Assembly: GCF_013283875.1 (NCBI RefSeq)
Contig: NZ_CP054139.1
Coordinates: forward strand, 248,001-312,000
DNA from: Mucilaginibacter mali
GTDB lineage: Bacteria > Bacteroidota > Bacteroidia > Sphingobacteriales > Sphingobacteriaceae
DNA length: 64,000 nt
Direction: 5' to 3'
Positions 39,595-49,292 of the stretch are shown one piece after another. Every line of letters begins with the position of its first letter. Position 1 is the stretch's first letter. The notes beneath the pieces are model-generated. The model did not search any database. It was not told the origin of the DNA and saw only the letters and a list, made by a program, of their open reading frames with translations. The position numbers were made by a program, and so were the translations under genes.

Positions 39595-41673
39595 TCAGCC
39601 TAATTTTATTAATTCAATTTTGGTAGGCTGTCCTTTGCGCCAGCTATCTATTTTATTGATATAGTAATAAGCGCTGTCCTGTTCCAGGTATATAGGCATC
39701 AGCAGGTCAAGTTCTAAAATATCGCGCGGGGTAAGCAAGAAATAACGGACCACCTTTTTTGTCTGGGTCAGTATTTTCTGTAGTTCGGGATAGTACAAGG
39801 TTTTTAATCCCGGCACTGGTTTGCCGGTACCCGGCATATTGCCAAAACATAAGTTGTGTTCACCATCCGGTTTGTAAAAATAGGGTACGGATACCCAGTC
39901 GTTCACCACTATATCATGTGCCGGGTTGCCATCGGTAAACCTGATACTCGCATTACCATATGTGCGCAGATCGATCTTTTGGTTGATCAGAACTCGCGGC
40001 GAAACACCAATGTTGAACTCGTGGTTTTCGTCATCGATCTCCGTCATTTTTATTTGCGCTATGGTGCCACCTATGTACGGGCGGTTAAGTGTAGGTGCAA
40101 ACTGGCTTTCAAACAGGTCGGCAGTGGCAGGTAAAGTTTTATCGGCTACGTTTATCTGCGAATCGGCAAAGCCTGCGGGCAAAACAGCATCATCCTGCTT
40201 GTACTTCATATAGTTTGTTTGCGCGTAGCCGCCTAATTGAAAACTGATGCTTTTGCCCTGATCGAGGCATTTGCCCGTCCAGTTTTTGGCAACAGGTATG
40301 TTGTTTACAATATCCCTGAACGCGGCGAAGTTTACCGTTCGTGAAGTATTATCGGTTTGACAAATAATGCCAAATTTTTGTAATACATCCTTAAGCAAGT
40401 CTTTCTGACTGATATCTGGAAATATGCGTTCGCATTGTACCGTCTGACCGAATTGTACTGTTTTTATATTGGTTTTAACTTCCCAGGTGGCACCCGAATA
40501 AAGCCTGAACCAGGCCGGTGTTTTACCATGAAACGAATAACCTACGGCCAATTGCTGGCCGGCTGAAAGATCGGCACTGGCGGAGATAACCGTATCTTTT
40601 ATTATCGTATCACTTTTTTTGTTACTTCCGCTATCGTGCACATGGCCCGGTTCCTCGCTGTAACCGCCACTAAAATCAAAAATGTTCGACACCAGTTTAT
40701 CTAATGTACCAGCAGAGGGAGTGCTGACGTAAATTGATATCTCAACAGATGATTCATCATCGGTAACGCGGCCATATAAATTGAATTTGGGGATGGTTAC
40801 CGTTGCGGTTACAGATATATCCTGCGGCGCATTGTAAACATACCCGGCCAAAAAATGGCCGGAAGGGTTGTTGTTAACAGACCAATGGATCATTCCATCC
40901 GGGTCGTGCACATTGGGGTGATCAACAAAAAGGTCGTTACTTAGGGCTACATTAATTCCGTTAACATCCGGCTGATTTTGGTAATCGGTACCATGATCGA
41001 AGGAACTATTGCTAAACTGCGCGATAAGATCAGGGTATACCGGATTGTTTAGCAAAGAACCTGTGCCCGTATAACCGGCAGTGGCCAGCATCATATCAAT
41101 AGCGGTTTTAATAAAAAAACCAGGGCGCAGGTACCGTACGTTCACTTCGCATTGCCCGGCCGGGTTATAAACCAGGTTGCCGTAGTCGACAACCGGCCAG
41201 ATCCAACCCTGTGTATGGCTTTGCGACGCTACTACATTGGCTACGCTCCAGGTATGTTCATATGATTTAAAAAGTGATGCTGCCTTTGGGGCGGTTTTGC
41301 TGTCGCCCATATCGTATATCTTACCATCAATGGCATCAAAGAAATCGACATTGCCTGATAAAACGGTTATAGCTGCTGTATCCTGATCAATGCCATTTAA
41401 CTCGGCTACGCCATAGGGTATTATTTCCAGCCCATCCTGCATAATTTTAGCCGGGTACTGGCCGTAAGGTTTATCGTCGGTAAAGGCTACCTCATCCGGG
41501 AACCCTAAAATACGGCGGTTGCGCTGGGTAAGCGGTAGTTTAAACTGGTTACTGGTGTTGCCCTGCTGGTTTCTTACCTCTGCTAAGTTGTTGATCTGGA
41601 AGGTAAGGGCCATTGGTGCATCATCAGAAAGATCGACAAGGTTATCGTTTATGTATAATTGAAGTGTATTCAT
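39595..41673 (-). CDS. tail/baseplate protein (large beta-rich)
   Basis: The 692-residue protein starts MNTLQLYINDNLVDLSDDAP, a pattern familiar from Bacteroidota phage tail-hub proteins. It contains NNLAEVRNQQGNTSNQFKLPLTQ and long beta regions. It follows another ~690-residue tail protein. Probably the baseplate hub or distal tail protein. No enzymatic motif seen. Confidence 0.7.
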   Translation of the reverse strand: MNTLQLYINDNLVDLSDDAPMALTFQINNLAEVRNQQGNTSNQFKLPLTQRNRRILGFPDEVAFTDDKPYGQYPAKIMQDGLEIIPYGVAELNGIDQDTAAITVLSGNVDFFDAIDGKIYDMGDSKTAPKAASLFKSYEHTWSVANVVASQSHTQGWIWPVVDYGNLVYNPAGQCEVNVRYLRPGFFIKTAIDMMLATAGYTGTGSLLNNPVYPDLIAQFSNSSFDHGTDYQNQPDVNGINVALSNDLFVDHPNVHDPDGMIHWSVNNNPSGHFLAGYVYNAPQDISVTATVTIPKFNLYGRVTDDESSVEISIYVSTPSAGTLDKLVSNIFDFSGGYSEEPGHVHDSGSNKKSDTIIKDTVISASADLSAGQQLAVGYSFHGKTPAWFRLYSGATWEVKTNIKTVQFGQTVQCERIFPDISQKDLLKDVLQKFGIICQTDNTSRTVNFAAFRDIVNNIPVAKNWTGKCLDQGKSISFQLGGYAQTNYMKYKQDDAVLPAGFADSQINVADKTLPATADLFESQFAPTLNRPYIGGTIAQIKMTEIDDENHEFNIGVSPRVLINQKIDLRTYGNASIRFTDGNPAHDIVVNDWVSVPYFYKPDGEHNLCFGNMPGTGKPVPGLKTLYYPELQKILTQTKKVVRYFLLTPRDILELDLLMPIYLEQDSAYYYINKIDSWRKGQPTKIELIKLG

Positions 41674-41685
41674 ACGTTGCGGGGG

Positions 41686-43752
41686 CTATTGCGTTTGGAT
41701 ATTAATACCCGGTAAGTTAAAGGTTACGCTAAACGGCGCTTGTCCGTTGCGGGTTTCATACTCGGCAAAGGTGGCGGTATTAATTACCACCGTTTGCCAT
41801 TTTACCGGGTTACGATTAACCAGCATTTGTACCTTGGGCGAGTATTTAATGGATTGCAATCCTTTTATATCGGCGACGGAAAGATCCTCGGCCAGCACCT
41901 TCATTTTTTGTCCTGCAGTTTTGCTGATCACTTCCTCTATGCCGGATTGATTGGCCCAGTCTGACACATAGTTTTTAATGATAGTGGCGTTTTGCACATC
42001 AAGGCTAACTTCCTGGTTGTATACAAAACGGTAATAATTCCAGCTGCCGGTCAAACCTATCCAGCGCAGATAAACCGATCGGTCATCCACCATATCGTCA
42101 ACCCGCACTGTTTGTGTTTGGGTGATGGTGTGCGTAACCTCATCCACATCATATTTTAGGGTAAGGGTAAAGTAATATGCTTCAGGCGGAAAGGTTTGGT
42201 CGATAAGTAACCGGTTTAGACCAACATGTTGGGCTATCGGGAAATCGTTTGTCGATGAATCGGCTATAATATAGCGGCTTCCGTCCTGGTTAATTAGGAA
42301 GGAACCATCTTCGTTTAAAAGGCCTATTGCCTGCGTACTGCCGGTAATGGGTTGCCGGTTAATATCCAGCATGGTTAATTCACAATAAATATCCAGGCCG
42401 GCCAGCGCCTCGCTGTAAATAAAGCCGATATCAAAAGGATAACCATTTGAGTATACTGGTTCACTAAAATCGGTTATCCAGCTTGCCCGTTTGGTTTGGC
42501 TGTCTACGGATGGAAACGGTACGTAGTTAGCAAGGTTGCCGCCATAAGCATCGCCTAATTGCTTTGCCGCATAAACTACATAATAGGGGTTCTCTATAGA
42601 AATATAAATCGGGTTGTTGTTATCCCATACCTCAGCGTAACGAATAGTATAACTGGCGGAAAGGTTGATATCCCGGAAGTTTATTTCGCTATAATTACTT
42701 CCATCCTGTACATATAACAAGCTTTGTAAAAAACTGGATATATCGGCTTTAACCAACCCGGTTTGGTCGGGCCGGTTAACAGATCTGATGATCTGCGTAT
42801 TGCTTGTGCCCTTATCAAGATAGCTTATTTCTGTTATTACCTGGTAATACGGCCGCAGGCTATTAATATTGATATATCCGCCGTTATGATCAGTACTGGT
42901 GTAGGGAATGTCGATACTGATCTGCCCGGCCGAAACACTTTTAACTTCGTAAACTCCTTTGTAGGCGCCGGCGGATAGGTAAACCATGTCTTTAGGGTTA
43001 AGGCCGGCAAGGCTCCCGCTAATATTAATAATCGCTTTGCCATTGCCATCGGCGGTGATATTGGTTACTTCAAAATCCTTACGCTGATAAGTGAAAACCA
43101 CCGGATTGAACGCGGCGTTCCAGCGGGAAATATTACTGCCGCCTATGTTAACCGAGGGGCCGGCTATCAGGAGGTTTTTAATCGTTTCGATACTGAAATT
43201 GTAGGTAGTTGTGCATCCCCGGGCATCGCTAACGTAAGCCATATAGGTGCCGCCGTGCAACCCGTTAAAAACTGGTGATGGCTGATAAGTAACCCCATCT
43301 AAACTATAGTTTAGCGGCAACTGGCTGCTTTGCGCCAATATGGTTATCTGCGCATCATCGGCACCGGGCGCACTTTCTTTACTATCGATATTAACGGCCG
43401 TAATAACAACATCGCAATTGGTGGTATCCACCGGTGGTTCATCGGGGACAGTATTGTCATACGCTATGATCCTGATCTCTAACTGATATACCGGCTGGCC
43501 ATCGTAATTGCTTACTTCAAGATAATCGGCATCGTCTATTTTTAACAGCGAACCTATCACATTTTGCGTACGGGTAATACCGGGCGTTCCATTATAAAAA
43601 TATTGGTAAGTTACGCCTATGCCGTTGCCGGGTACCTGCTCGCCCGTTGCCGCATCAACAATGCTGATGTAGATCGCGGCCCGGTAGGTGGTATTTATAC
43701 CGTTATCATTTGAACTGAGCGGCTGAGTTATAATTTGAGGTATGATATTCAT
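41686..43752 (-). CDS. tail protein with SprB-like repeat
   Basis: The 688-residue beta-rich protein has residues about 108-190 (CDVVITAVNIDSKESAPGADDAQITI ... YMAYVSDARGCTTTY) resembling a SprB/Ig-like Bacteroidota adhesin repeat. N- and C-terminal beta regions end with FSVTFNLPGINIQTQ. It lies between the small tail genes and the hub. Probably a distal tail or host-contact protein. Confidence 0.68.
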   Translation of the reverse strand: MNIIPQIITQPLSSNDNGINTTYRAAIYISIVDAATGEQVPGNGIGVTYQYFYNGTPGITRTQNVIGSLLKIDDADYLEVSNYDGQPVYQLEIRIIAYDNTVPDEPPVDTTNCDVVITAVNIDSKESAPGADDAQITILAQSSQLPLNYSLDGVTYQPSPVFNGLHGGTYMAYVSDARGCTTTYNFSIETIKNLLIAGPSVNIGGSNISRWNAAFNPVVFTYQRKDFEVTNITADGNGKAIINISGSLAGLNPKDMVYLSAGAYKGVYEVKSVSAGQISIDIPYTSTDHNGGYININSLRPYYQVITEISYLDKGTSNTQIIRSVNRPDQTGLVKADISSFLQSLLYVQDGSNYSEINFRDINLSASYTIRYAEVWDNNNPIYISIENPYYVVYAAKQLGDAYGGNLANYVPFPSVDSQTKRASWITDFSEPVYSNGYPFDIGFIYSEALAGLDIYCELTMLDINRQPITGSTQAIGLLNEDGSFLINQDGSRYIIADSSTNDFPIAQHVGLNRLLIDQTFPPEAYYFTLTLKYDVDEVTHTITQTQTVRVDDMVDDRSVYLRWIGLTGSWNYYRFVYNQEVSLDVQNATIIKNYVSDWANQSGIEEVISKTAGQKMKVLAEDLSVADIKGLQSIKYSPKVQMLVNRNPVKWQTVVINTATFAEYETRNGQAPFSVTFNLPGINIQTQ

Positions 43753-43787
43753 TGTTTAATTGTTTATTAGATTAAAACAAAGCGGCT

Positions 43788-44237
43788 TTACACAATATCC
43801 GGCGAATACATAGCCGATAAGGTTAATGTCAATCCTATCCCGGTTGTGTTTACATCAAACTTGTTATATACAGGCACACATTTCGCTTTTTCACCAGTCT
43901 TTACACGGAAATAGCGACCGTTATCCTCCCGGTAGTTTGATGCCTTTATCATGAATTGATTGGCTAATTGCAATGCCTGGTTTACATAGGTTTCGTTATC
44001 GGCAGTGTATTGGCCAAACTCGGTTTTAAACAGAAATTCAAGGTAGATAGAGAAGCTATTATCTACCGAGCCATTTACGGCCGGTTTTATCTCGATGTTT
44101 TGTAATGGATACAGGAAAACGCCGGGAAACGCTGCGTCATCGGCCAGCGCGTTCAGTTCGCCGGCGGTGCCGTAAATAAAGCTGGGGTTGCCGGCTAATG
44201 TTTGCACAATAGTCGCTATTTGATTTCGTATGGGCAT
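43788..44237 (-). CDS. tail terminator / head-completion-like protein
   Basis: The 149-residue protein begins MPIRNQIATIVQTLAGNPSFIYG, contains PGVFLYPLQNIEIKPAVNGSVDNSFSIYLEFLF, and ends FDVNTTGIGLTLTLSAMYSPDIV. Length and beta-rich pattern match tail-terminator or neck proteins. Assigned from layout; medium confidence. Confidence 0.62.
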   Translation of the reverse strand: MPIRNQIATIVQTLAGNPSFIYGTAGELNALADDAAFPGVFLYPLQNIEIKPAVNGSVDNSFSIYLEFLFKTEFGQYTADNETYVNQALQLANQFMIKASNYREDNGRYFRVKTGEKAKCVPVYNKFDVNTTGIGLTLTLSAMYSPDIV

Positions 44238-44271
44238 AATATCTGATTAAATGGGTTTTAAATAATGATCG

Positions 44272-44535
44272 TTAACTGCCTTGTTGCAGTTCTGCGTATC
44301 GCTTTTGATAAGCGGCTTCGGTTTTGTTGAGCAACAGTTTGGTGAGCACTCTATCGTAGGGCAGGTTTAGGATAGCATCCCACTTGGTAATATCGCCGCC
44401 GCTGAGGGCATTAATGGTATTGATATATCTAAATGGTTCGAAGTTTTTTATACCGGCCCGTTGCTCCATAGCCGACACAGGCGATGCCAGAAGCCGGTTT
44501 TCGGTTTCGATAAGGTTGGATAGTTCAAAAAAAAA
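44272..44535 (-). CDS. frameshift extension of the tail assembly chaperone (GT-type)
   Basis: This frame is open from a TAA just before the T9 run down to the stop at 44272. Its only ATG is at 44478 (68 residues), but the reading continues upstream through SNLIETENRLLASPVSAMEQRAGI with no start codon. That is expected if it is made by a -1 shift from the 221-residue upstream frame. The product would be a fusion of about 280 residues, analogous to lambda gpGT. Confidence 0.72.
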   Translation of the reverse strand, partial: FFFELSNLIETENRLLASPVSAMEQRAGIKNFEPFRYINTINALSGGDITKWDAILNLPYDRVLTKLLLNKTEAAYQKRYAELQQGS

Positions 44536-45113
44536 TACTTAGCAATCGGCAGGGCATCAGTTACGGGTAATTGCCTTACCTGCTCTTCAAATTCGGCTGC
44601 GGCATATTCGTTATAGGGTTTACCCGTGGCACGACAATAAAAGTATTGCGCCAGGATCTGCGCACAGGATGATAGGGATGGGCTAAAGCTACCCTGCCAG
44701 TTTTCTTCGCCGTGTTGTTGGATGTGTTTAGCTATTTCGTCGGCAATTATCTCTCTTGCGGCCAAAAAAGCGCCGGCTGGTTCAACCGAAAGGTTTTTCA
44801 TCACTTTTACCGTAACGGGTTTACCGTCTATAATGAAAGTGGTTTTTTGAGGGATAGCATCGCTGTTGTACAAATACTTAATTTGATGCGCAATTGACGC
44901 TACCTGCGGATTAAACGCTTCCAAATCGGGGGCGTGTGTAATGTTTTGTAATTGCTGTAATGGCGTTCCCGAAAGTATGCTTACAGCCTGCACGTCGCTC
45001 AGGTTTTTCGCGGCCTGCATTTCTATTAGCTGGCCGAGGGTAACCTCGTTAAGTTTTTCGGGCATGCAGATGCTTATTTTGCCTGTAATAGTTTTTAAAG
45101 TAATTGTTACCAT
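44448..45113 (-). CDS. tail assembly chaperone (G-type)
   Basis: The 221-residue protein has a helical body (MPEKLNEVTLGQLIEMQAAKNLSD; DALPIAKYFFLNYPTLSKP) and a basic end. Codons TAT TTT TTT TTG near the 3' end form a nine-base T slippery run (44527-44535 on the plus strand as A9). Chaperones of this type coat the tape measure during tail assembly, and the short and frameshifted products are both needed. Here the gene follows the tape measure instead of preceding it. Confidence 0.7.
   Translation of the reverse strand: MVTITLKTITGKISICMPEKLNEVTLGQLIEMQAAKNLSDVQAVSILSGTPLQQLQNITHAPDLEAFNPQVASIAHQIKYLYNSDAIPQKTTFIIDGKPVTVKVMKNLSVEPAGAFLAAREIIADEIAKHIQQHGEENWQGSFSPSLSSCAQILAQYFYCRATGKPYNEYAAAEFEEQVRQLPVTDALPIAKYFFLNYPTLSKPKTGFWHRLCRLWSNGPV
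44527..44535 (-). promoter_or_regulatory. slippery site for programmed -1 frameshift
   Basis: In the coding strand TAT TTT TTT TTG gives nine consecutive T. The -1 frame has a stop (TAA) immediately upstream and is open for about 85 codons downstream. Frame relation (-1) was checked from coordinates: 45113 is 2 mod 3 and 44478 is 0 mod 3. Confidence 0.75.
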
Positions 45114-45125
45114 GTTGTGATTTAA

Positions 45126-45139
45126 ATGCCAATAGGCAT
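45126..45139. promoter_or_regulatory. ATGCCAATWGGCAT palindrome (copy before chaperone gene)
   Basis: ATGCCAATAGGCAT ends 12 bp before the chaperone start. It is a member of a small set of near-identical palindromes in front of phage late genes; see the findings. Confidence 0.6.
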
Positions 45140-45146
45140 AATTGAA

Positions 45147-47306
45147 TTAAAGATTTACCCTGTTTACTGTTTGTGCTAATATATTTTGCTGGTTATTTAC
45201 ATCTTTCACGTCCACGTAAATAGGGGGGAAGTTATTGATCATTTGATAGGCCACTGTATTGGCCAGATCCTTTACATCATTAACGGGCTGGTTGTAATAA
45301 CGGTTGGCGTTCCCGCCATCGGTATAAATACCGCCAATGGCATAACCACGGCCCGGGTTAGCTACCGAAAAATCGCGCCCGCCGTGTGCAACATTAATAG
45401 CGCTTACTAAGTTACGTGCCCATGGGTTACGCATGGCTTCCGATACGACAACGGCTTCGCCCGAGCGCAGGTAAGCATTGGTATCGTCGGTGTGGCTGTA
45501 TCCGGATAAGAGTGCGCCACGGCCGTCGGATGTGTAATGCCCACCTTTGGCAAAGCCAGGTTTTTGCTTTACTATACCGGCTAATGATGAAGCTCCGGCT
45601 GCAACGGCAATGGCGGTTTCGGCAATGGCTTTAGGGACACCGACAAAGGGTATCGACGCGTTGGCCGACCAGATTCCCATAATGGATTTTTCGGTATCTA
45701 TAATCACCTGCCCCGCCGCGGCGGCCTGGTGCGCTTTAAATGCTGCGCGGGCAGCTATGGTGTTTTTTCCAAATATGCCGGTTAAGGCCCCCGAAAGCTT
45801 ATCAACCGATTTTAAATAGTTTTGCTGGTTGGCAAATTGTGCTTCGAGCTTAGCCTTATCCAGTTGCTTTTGCTTTTCCTTATATTCCTCATCTACTTTA
45901 AGTACTGACTGATTTTTTTCCCGGGCAGATTTTTCGGCTTGTGCCTTCTCATTATCTAATTGTTGTTGCTTCAACGCAAACTCAGTTTTCCAGTCGTCTG
46001 CGTTATGCGATTTGATAATATTATCTTCAACGGATTCTTTGGGTTGGATATCTTCTGCTTGTAAAGTGGTCGTTTTTTTTTGCGAATCGTTAGTTGAAGC
46101 AACTAATTCAATAGGTATATCGGAACCTGAACTTCCGTAAAGTCCTGTAGAATGTGCCTCTTCCAGCTTTGGGAGAATTTCTCTTTTAGGCGTTTTCGGT
46201 TTGCCTTTACCGTGGGTGCCTTCGGTTATTTTACCATTATTATCAGTGATTTTTTTTGTCGCTTTATCACTGCTTTCGGCTGCCTTGTTGTATGTTTCAA
46301 CTATCACCTTGCCTGCTTTCGTGATGTTTGTTTTAAGCTGATCAAATGACTGTTTTATTTTATCGGTGCCATGGGTTACCCCGGTGCTTATTTGTATCAA
46401 CCCATCGTTCATACCTTTCAAATCGCCGGATAGAATGGCTTTAAAAAGAATCGAAAATCCTTTTAAGCGACTATGCAGATTCTCAAGTATGGCGTTCCAT
46501 ACCTTTTTTATGGTTTCACCGGGTTTGCTAAACGCGTTAACAATGTTTTCGCCAATGGTGCTTAATATGCCGCTCACATATTTTTTTATATGATCTATCA
46601 CCAGGCTAATGGCAGCTATGCCACCCTTTAGTTTTTTAGCTCCTTCGGTAGTAGTGGTAAAATATTCCACCACCGATTGCAGTACCAATACCAGTAACCC
46701 AAAACCGGTTGCCTTAATGGCCGCTCCGACACCAGTAAACCCCGTTTTTACTACAGCAAGGCCATTTTTCATAATGTTGAAGCCCTTGGTAACATCTTCC
46801 ATCACAGGCCCAAAATCCTTGTTTGATTTTTTTAGTTTTTCGGTTGCCGAAGTGATTTGTTCCATAACGGCTTTATGGTAGTCAAATGTTTTCTTGCTTT
46901 CTTCAAGTGCTTTTTCCTGATCTTTAACATTGGCAGTTAACGTTTTAATATTATCATCCAGTGCGTCTGCAACAACACTGTTTGCCTGCTGCGATTTGGA
47001 AAGTGTGTCATAAAGCTTTGGCAAATCGGCCAACGCTTTTTTATTCTCTTCAAGGGCCGATGTCGACTTGCCTATAGTTTTTGAATTATCACTTAATTGA
47101 GCGTTTAGTTTTTTTATTGATGAGGTGGCATCGTCGGCGGCATCGTCTAGTGTTTTAAGATACTTCACACTGTCTTTTAAGGTTTTTCCCAATACCCCCT
47201 GGCTTTGGGCTAAAATTAGCAGGGTGTTGTTTAGATCTGTCATCGATCTTTTGAGTTTATCGACCTGATCCTGAATGTTGGCTGTTGATTGGTTTTGTTG
47301 AGGCAT
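45147..47306 (-). CDS. tail tape measure protein
   Basis: The 719-residue protein begins with coiled-coil regions rich in Lys/Asp/Ala (about 10-150). Hydrophobic segments follow (about 195-215, 230-260), then a second coiled coil (about 435-500, ELALKQQQLDNEKAQAEKSAREK) and a Gly/Ser-rich C terminus (AFAKGGHYTSDGRG). This is the standard tape-measure design. Using about 1.5 angstrom per residue, the tail would be near 105 nm. It lies directly before the chaperone genes. Confidence 0.88.
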   Translation of the reverse strand: MPQQNQSTANIQDQVDKLKRSMTDLNNTLLILAQSQGVLGKTLKDSVKYLKTLDDAADDATSSIKKLNAQLSDNSKTIGKSTSALEENKKALADLPKLYDTLSKSQQANSVVADALDDNIKTLTANVKDQEKALEESKKTFDYHKAVMEQITSATEKLKKSNKDFGPVMEDVTKGFNIMKNGLAVVKTGFTGVGAAIKATGFGLLVLVLQSVVEYFTTTTEGAKKLKGGIAAISLVIDHIKKYVSGILSTIGENIVNAFSKPGETIKKVWNAILENLHSRLKGFSILFKAILSGDLKGMNDGLIQISTGVTHGTDKIKQSFDQLKTNITKAGKVIVETYNKAAESSDKATKKITDNNGKITEGTHGKGKPKTPKREILPKLEEAHSTGLYGSSGSDIPIELVASTNDSQKKTTTLQAEDIQPKESVEDNIIKSHNADDWKTEFALKQQQLDNEKAQAEKSAREKNQSVLKVDEEYKEKQKQLDKAKLEAQFANQQNYLKSVDKLSGALTGIFGKNTIAARAAFKAHQAAAAGQVIIDTEKSIMGIWSANASIPFVGVPKAIAETAIAVAAGASSLAGIVKQKPGFAKGGHYTSDGRGALLSGYSHTDDTNAYLRSGEAVVVSEAMRNPWARNLVSAINVAHGGRDFSVANPGRGYAIGGIYTDGGNANRYYNQPVNDVKDLANTVAYQMINNFPPIYVDVKDVNNQQNILAQTVNRVNL

Positions 47307-47321
47307 ACATATATGTTTTAA

Positions 47322-47335
47322 ATGCCAATTGGCAT
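47322..47335. promoter_or_regulatory. ATGCCAATTGGCAT palindrome (copy before tape measure)
   Basis: This is a perfect 14-bp palindrome, 15 bp before the tape-measure start. The flank ATAATTTTTAATTT is shared in type with the other copies. Confidence 0.65.
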
Positions 47336-47347
47336 ATTTTTAATTTA

Positions 47348-47372
47348 AAAATTAGCCCTAAGGGCTAATTTT
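47348..47372 (-). terminator. terminator after the moron-like gene
   Basis: AAAATTAGCCC and GGGCTAATTTT form an 11-bp stem with a 3-nt loop and A/T runs on both sides. It isolates the 47380-47964 gene from the tape measure. Confidence 0.8.
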
Positions 47373-47379
47373 TTTTAAC

Positions 47380-47964
47380 CTAAAATTCTGATTTATTTTT
47401 TTCCTTTTGCTGGTCCTTAAATGCCTGGATCAGTTTACCATCGCTGTATATTAAGCGCACAACCAATGGTATATCTTTGTAAGATACGATTGATATCCAC
47501 GCTTTATTTTCGCCATCTATCCAGGATGTTTCATATGTTGCATTGCCGGTTTTAATAGCGGTAATTTCATAGCCATCGCCATCGCTGTAGGGTTGCTTAA
47601 AATCTTTATAAGGCTTACCCTCACCGTAAACACCATTAATGTCTTTTGCAAGCGCATTATAATAATCAATGGTTTTTGCTTCCAGATCTGCTCTGAAATT
47701 AAATACAGCTTCAAATGCCTTGTCGTTTACAAAGTTAACATAAAAGAGCGCTACCTTTCTGCCACCTAACGAAAGATTACTAAACGCGACAGTAGTAGCT
47801 GTTTGCCCTGCATTTACTACCCCACCTTTAGCTTTTACGGCTTCGATAACCTGCGCGGACGAACTGCCAAATTTTATACCCAAAAAGCCATCAATTGGTT
47901 TGGCTGACTGTGCATTTGCTCCAAAGGTGATGCATAATAATGCGATAAGTATTAAGTTTTTCAT
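47380..47964 (-). CDS. secreted hypothetical protein (moron-like insert between terminase and tail genes)
   Basis: The 194-residue protein has a signal peptide (residues 1-18, GANAQ) and a small alpha/beta domain (DGFLGIKFGSSSAQVIEAVKAKGG; FVNDKAFEAVFNFRADL). It has its own terminator and an AT-rich upstream region that could be a promoter. A secreted, separately transcribed gene inside a late operon is a typical lysogenic-conversion (moron) pattern. Similar small secreted proteins occur in Bacteroidota chromosomes; function unknown. Confidence 0.75.
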   Translation of the reverse strand: MKNLILIALLCITFGANAQSAKPIDGFLGIKFGSSSAQVIEAVKAKGGVVNAGQTATTVAFSNLSLGGRKVALFYVNFVNDKAFEAVFNFRADLEAKTIDYYNALAKDINGVYGEGKPYKDFKQPYSDGDGYEITAIKTGNATYETSWIDGENKAWISIVSYKDIPLVVRLIYSDGKLIQAFKDQQKEKNKSEF

Positions 47965-48022
47965 ATTTGCTAATTATATTGGTAAATATATATAATGTAA
48001 ATCAAAATTGCAATAGGCAATA

Positions 48023-49237
48023 TTAAGTGGCGTTAAATACCCAATCATAATCCCTTGCCCCAAAATTCCGGTCCATCCAGGGCATACGCGAACGGCTTTG
48101 CTTTACTGTTTGTACCCGCAGTTTGTTTAAAGCTACATAGCGCAGCGGATCTATCAGATGGTTAAAGGCGTCTACCGGCTCATTAAGTGTCCTGCCATTG
48201 CGGTCGGTGCGCCATTTATACCGGCTAAGTTCATTTACCAGGTTTACGCTGTTGCGGGTAATGTTTAACCGGTAACGCTTCAGTATATCTATAGATAAAT
48301 TCACGCTATCCGGCCCTTTTATTGCCCCGCTGATATTCCAGCCCATACGCCGCAATTCCTCTATCGATTTTGGTTCGGCGCTATCTGCAATAATGGGTGT
48401 TTTTTTACTCACACTGCTGTTGCTTAACCTGTTTGATATATCGGGGTTGGTTAGCCCGGTTTCGTAAAACAGCTCGTTCAACCATAATTCGCCCTCAAGC
48501 ATAAAAACTTCCAGGCAACCGGTTTGGTCGTTTGTGAAGCCGAAATCAAGCCCCAGGGCCAGGCGCCTGGCATGGCGGGGGATCTCATTGCACAGGTACC
48601 AGTTGCTTAATACAAGCCCGGCTACCTTGCCGGTTAAACCACGCGCGTATACTTTCCACAATTCCTCATTTTGTTCGCGCAGGCCTTCAATGCGCCGGTG
48701 CATATCATCATCTAAAAAAGGGTTGTGCCGGTGGTCGCTGATGATAAGCTGCACATCATCGCCGCCCAATAACTTGTCGTGCACCCAAAAGGCGGTATTG
48801 GGGTTATAATCAATATAAACCCGTTTGCGCGTGCGCAGGGCCAGCTCTATATAAACATCCCAGCTAATGCCGTTGGCTTCGTTAATAAACAGGTAATCGC
48901 GCTTGCCGCTTTTTGCATCCTGGGCGTCGCTATAGCTATTAAACTCCATCAGGCTGCCATTAGTAAACTCAAAAACACGGTCGGTACGGTTATAATTTTT
49001 AACCATTTTTTGTAGCGCAGGCGATGTACGGTAGATCTCCATCGCATCTCTGAGCGCCCCGACCTTAAGATTAGGGATATCTTGCCCGACGATGGTGATC
49101 ACCACCTTTTCCGAACAAGCCAGCACAAACAAAACCTGTTCGATAGCGTAGGTTTTACCTGAACTTGTGCCGCCCTGGTTAACTACCACATTGGCTGTAG
49201 TGTTGTAATTTTGACTAAATAAAATAGTGCTTTGCAT
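48023..49237 (-). CDS. terL: terminase large subunit
   Basis: The 404-residue protein has Walker A GGTSSGKT (residues 22-29), Walker B YLFINEA (115-121), and nuclease acidic residues in LGLDFGFTND, IADSAEPKSIEELR and DAFNHLIDPLRY. It is a Terminase_3/PBSX-like ATPase-nuclease that cuts and pumps concatemeric DNA. All motifs look intact, so packaging could still work. Confidence 0.9.
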   Translation of the reverse strand: MQSTILFSQNYNTTANVVVNQGGTSSGKTYAIEQVLFVLACSEKVVITIVGQDIPNLKVGALRDAMEIYRTSPALQKMVKNYNRTDRVFEFTNGSLMEFNSYSDAQDAKSGKRDYLFINEANGISWDVYIELALRTRKRVYIDYNPNTAFWVHDKLLGGDDVQLIISDHRHNPFLDDDMHRRIEGLREQNEELWKVYARGLTGKVAGLVLSNWYLCNEIPRHARRLALGLDFGFTNDQTGCLEVFMLEGELWLNELFYETGLTNPDISNRLSNSSVSKKTPIIADSAEPKSIEELRRMGWNISGAIKGPDSVNLSIDILKRYRLNITRNSVNLVNELSRYKWRTDRNGRTLNEPVDAFNHLIDPLRYVALNKLRVQTVKQSRSRMPWMDRNFGARDYDWVFNAT

Positions 49238-49292
49238 AAAAGATGTGGTTTAGGGGGGAGATTGCAGAAAGCAATCAGGCAGGTATTGCCTA

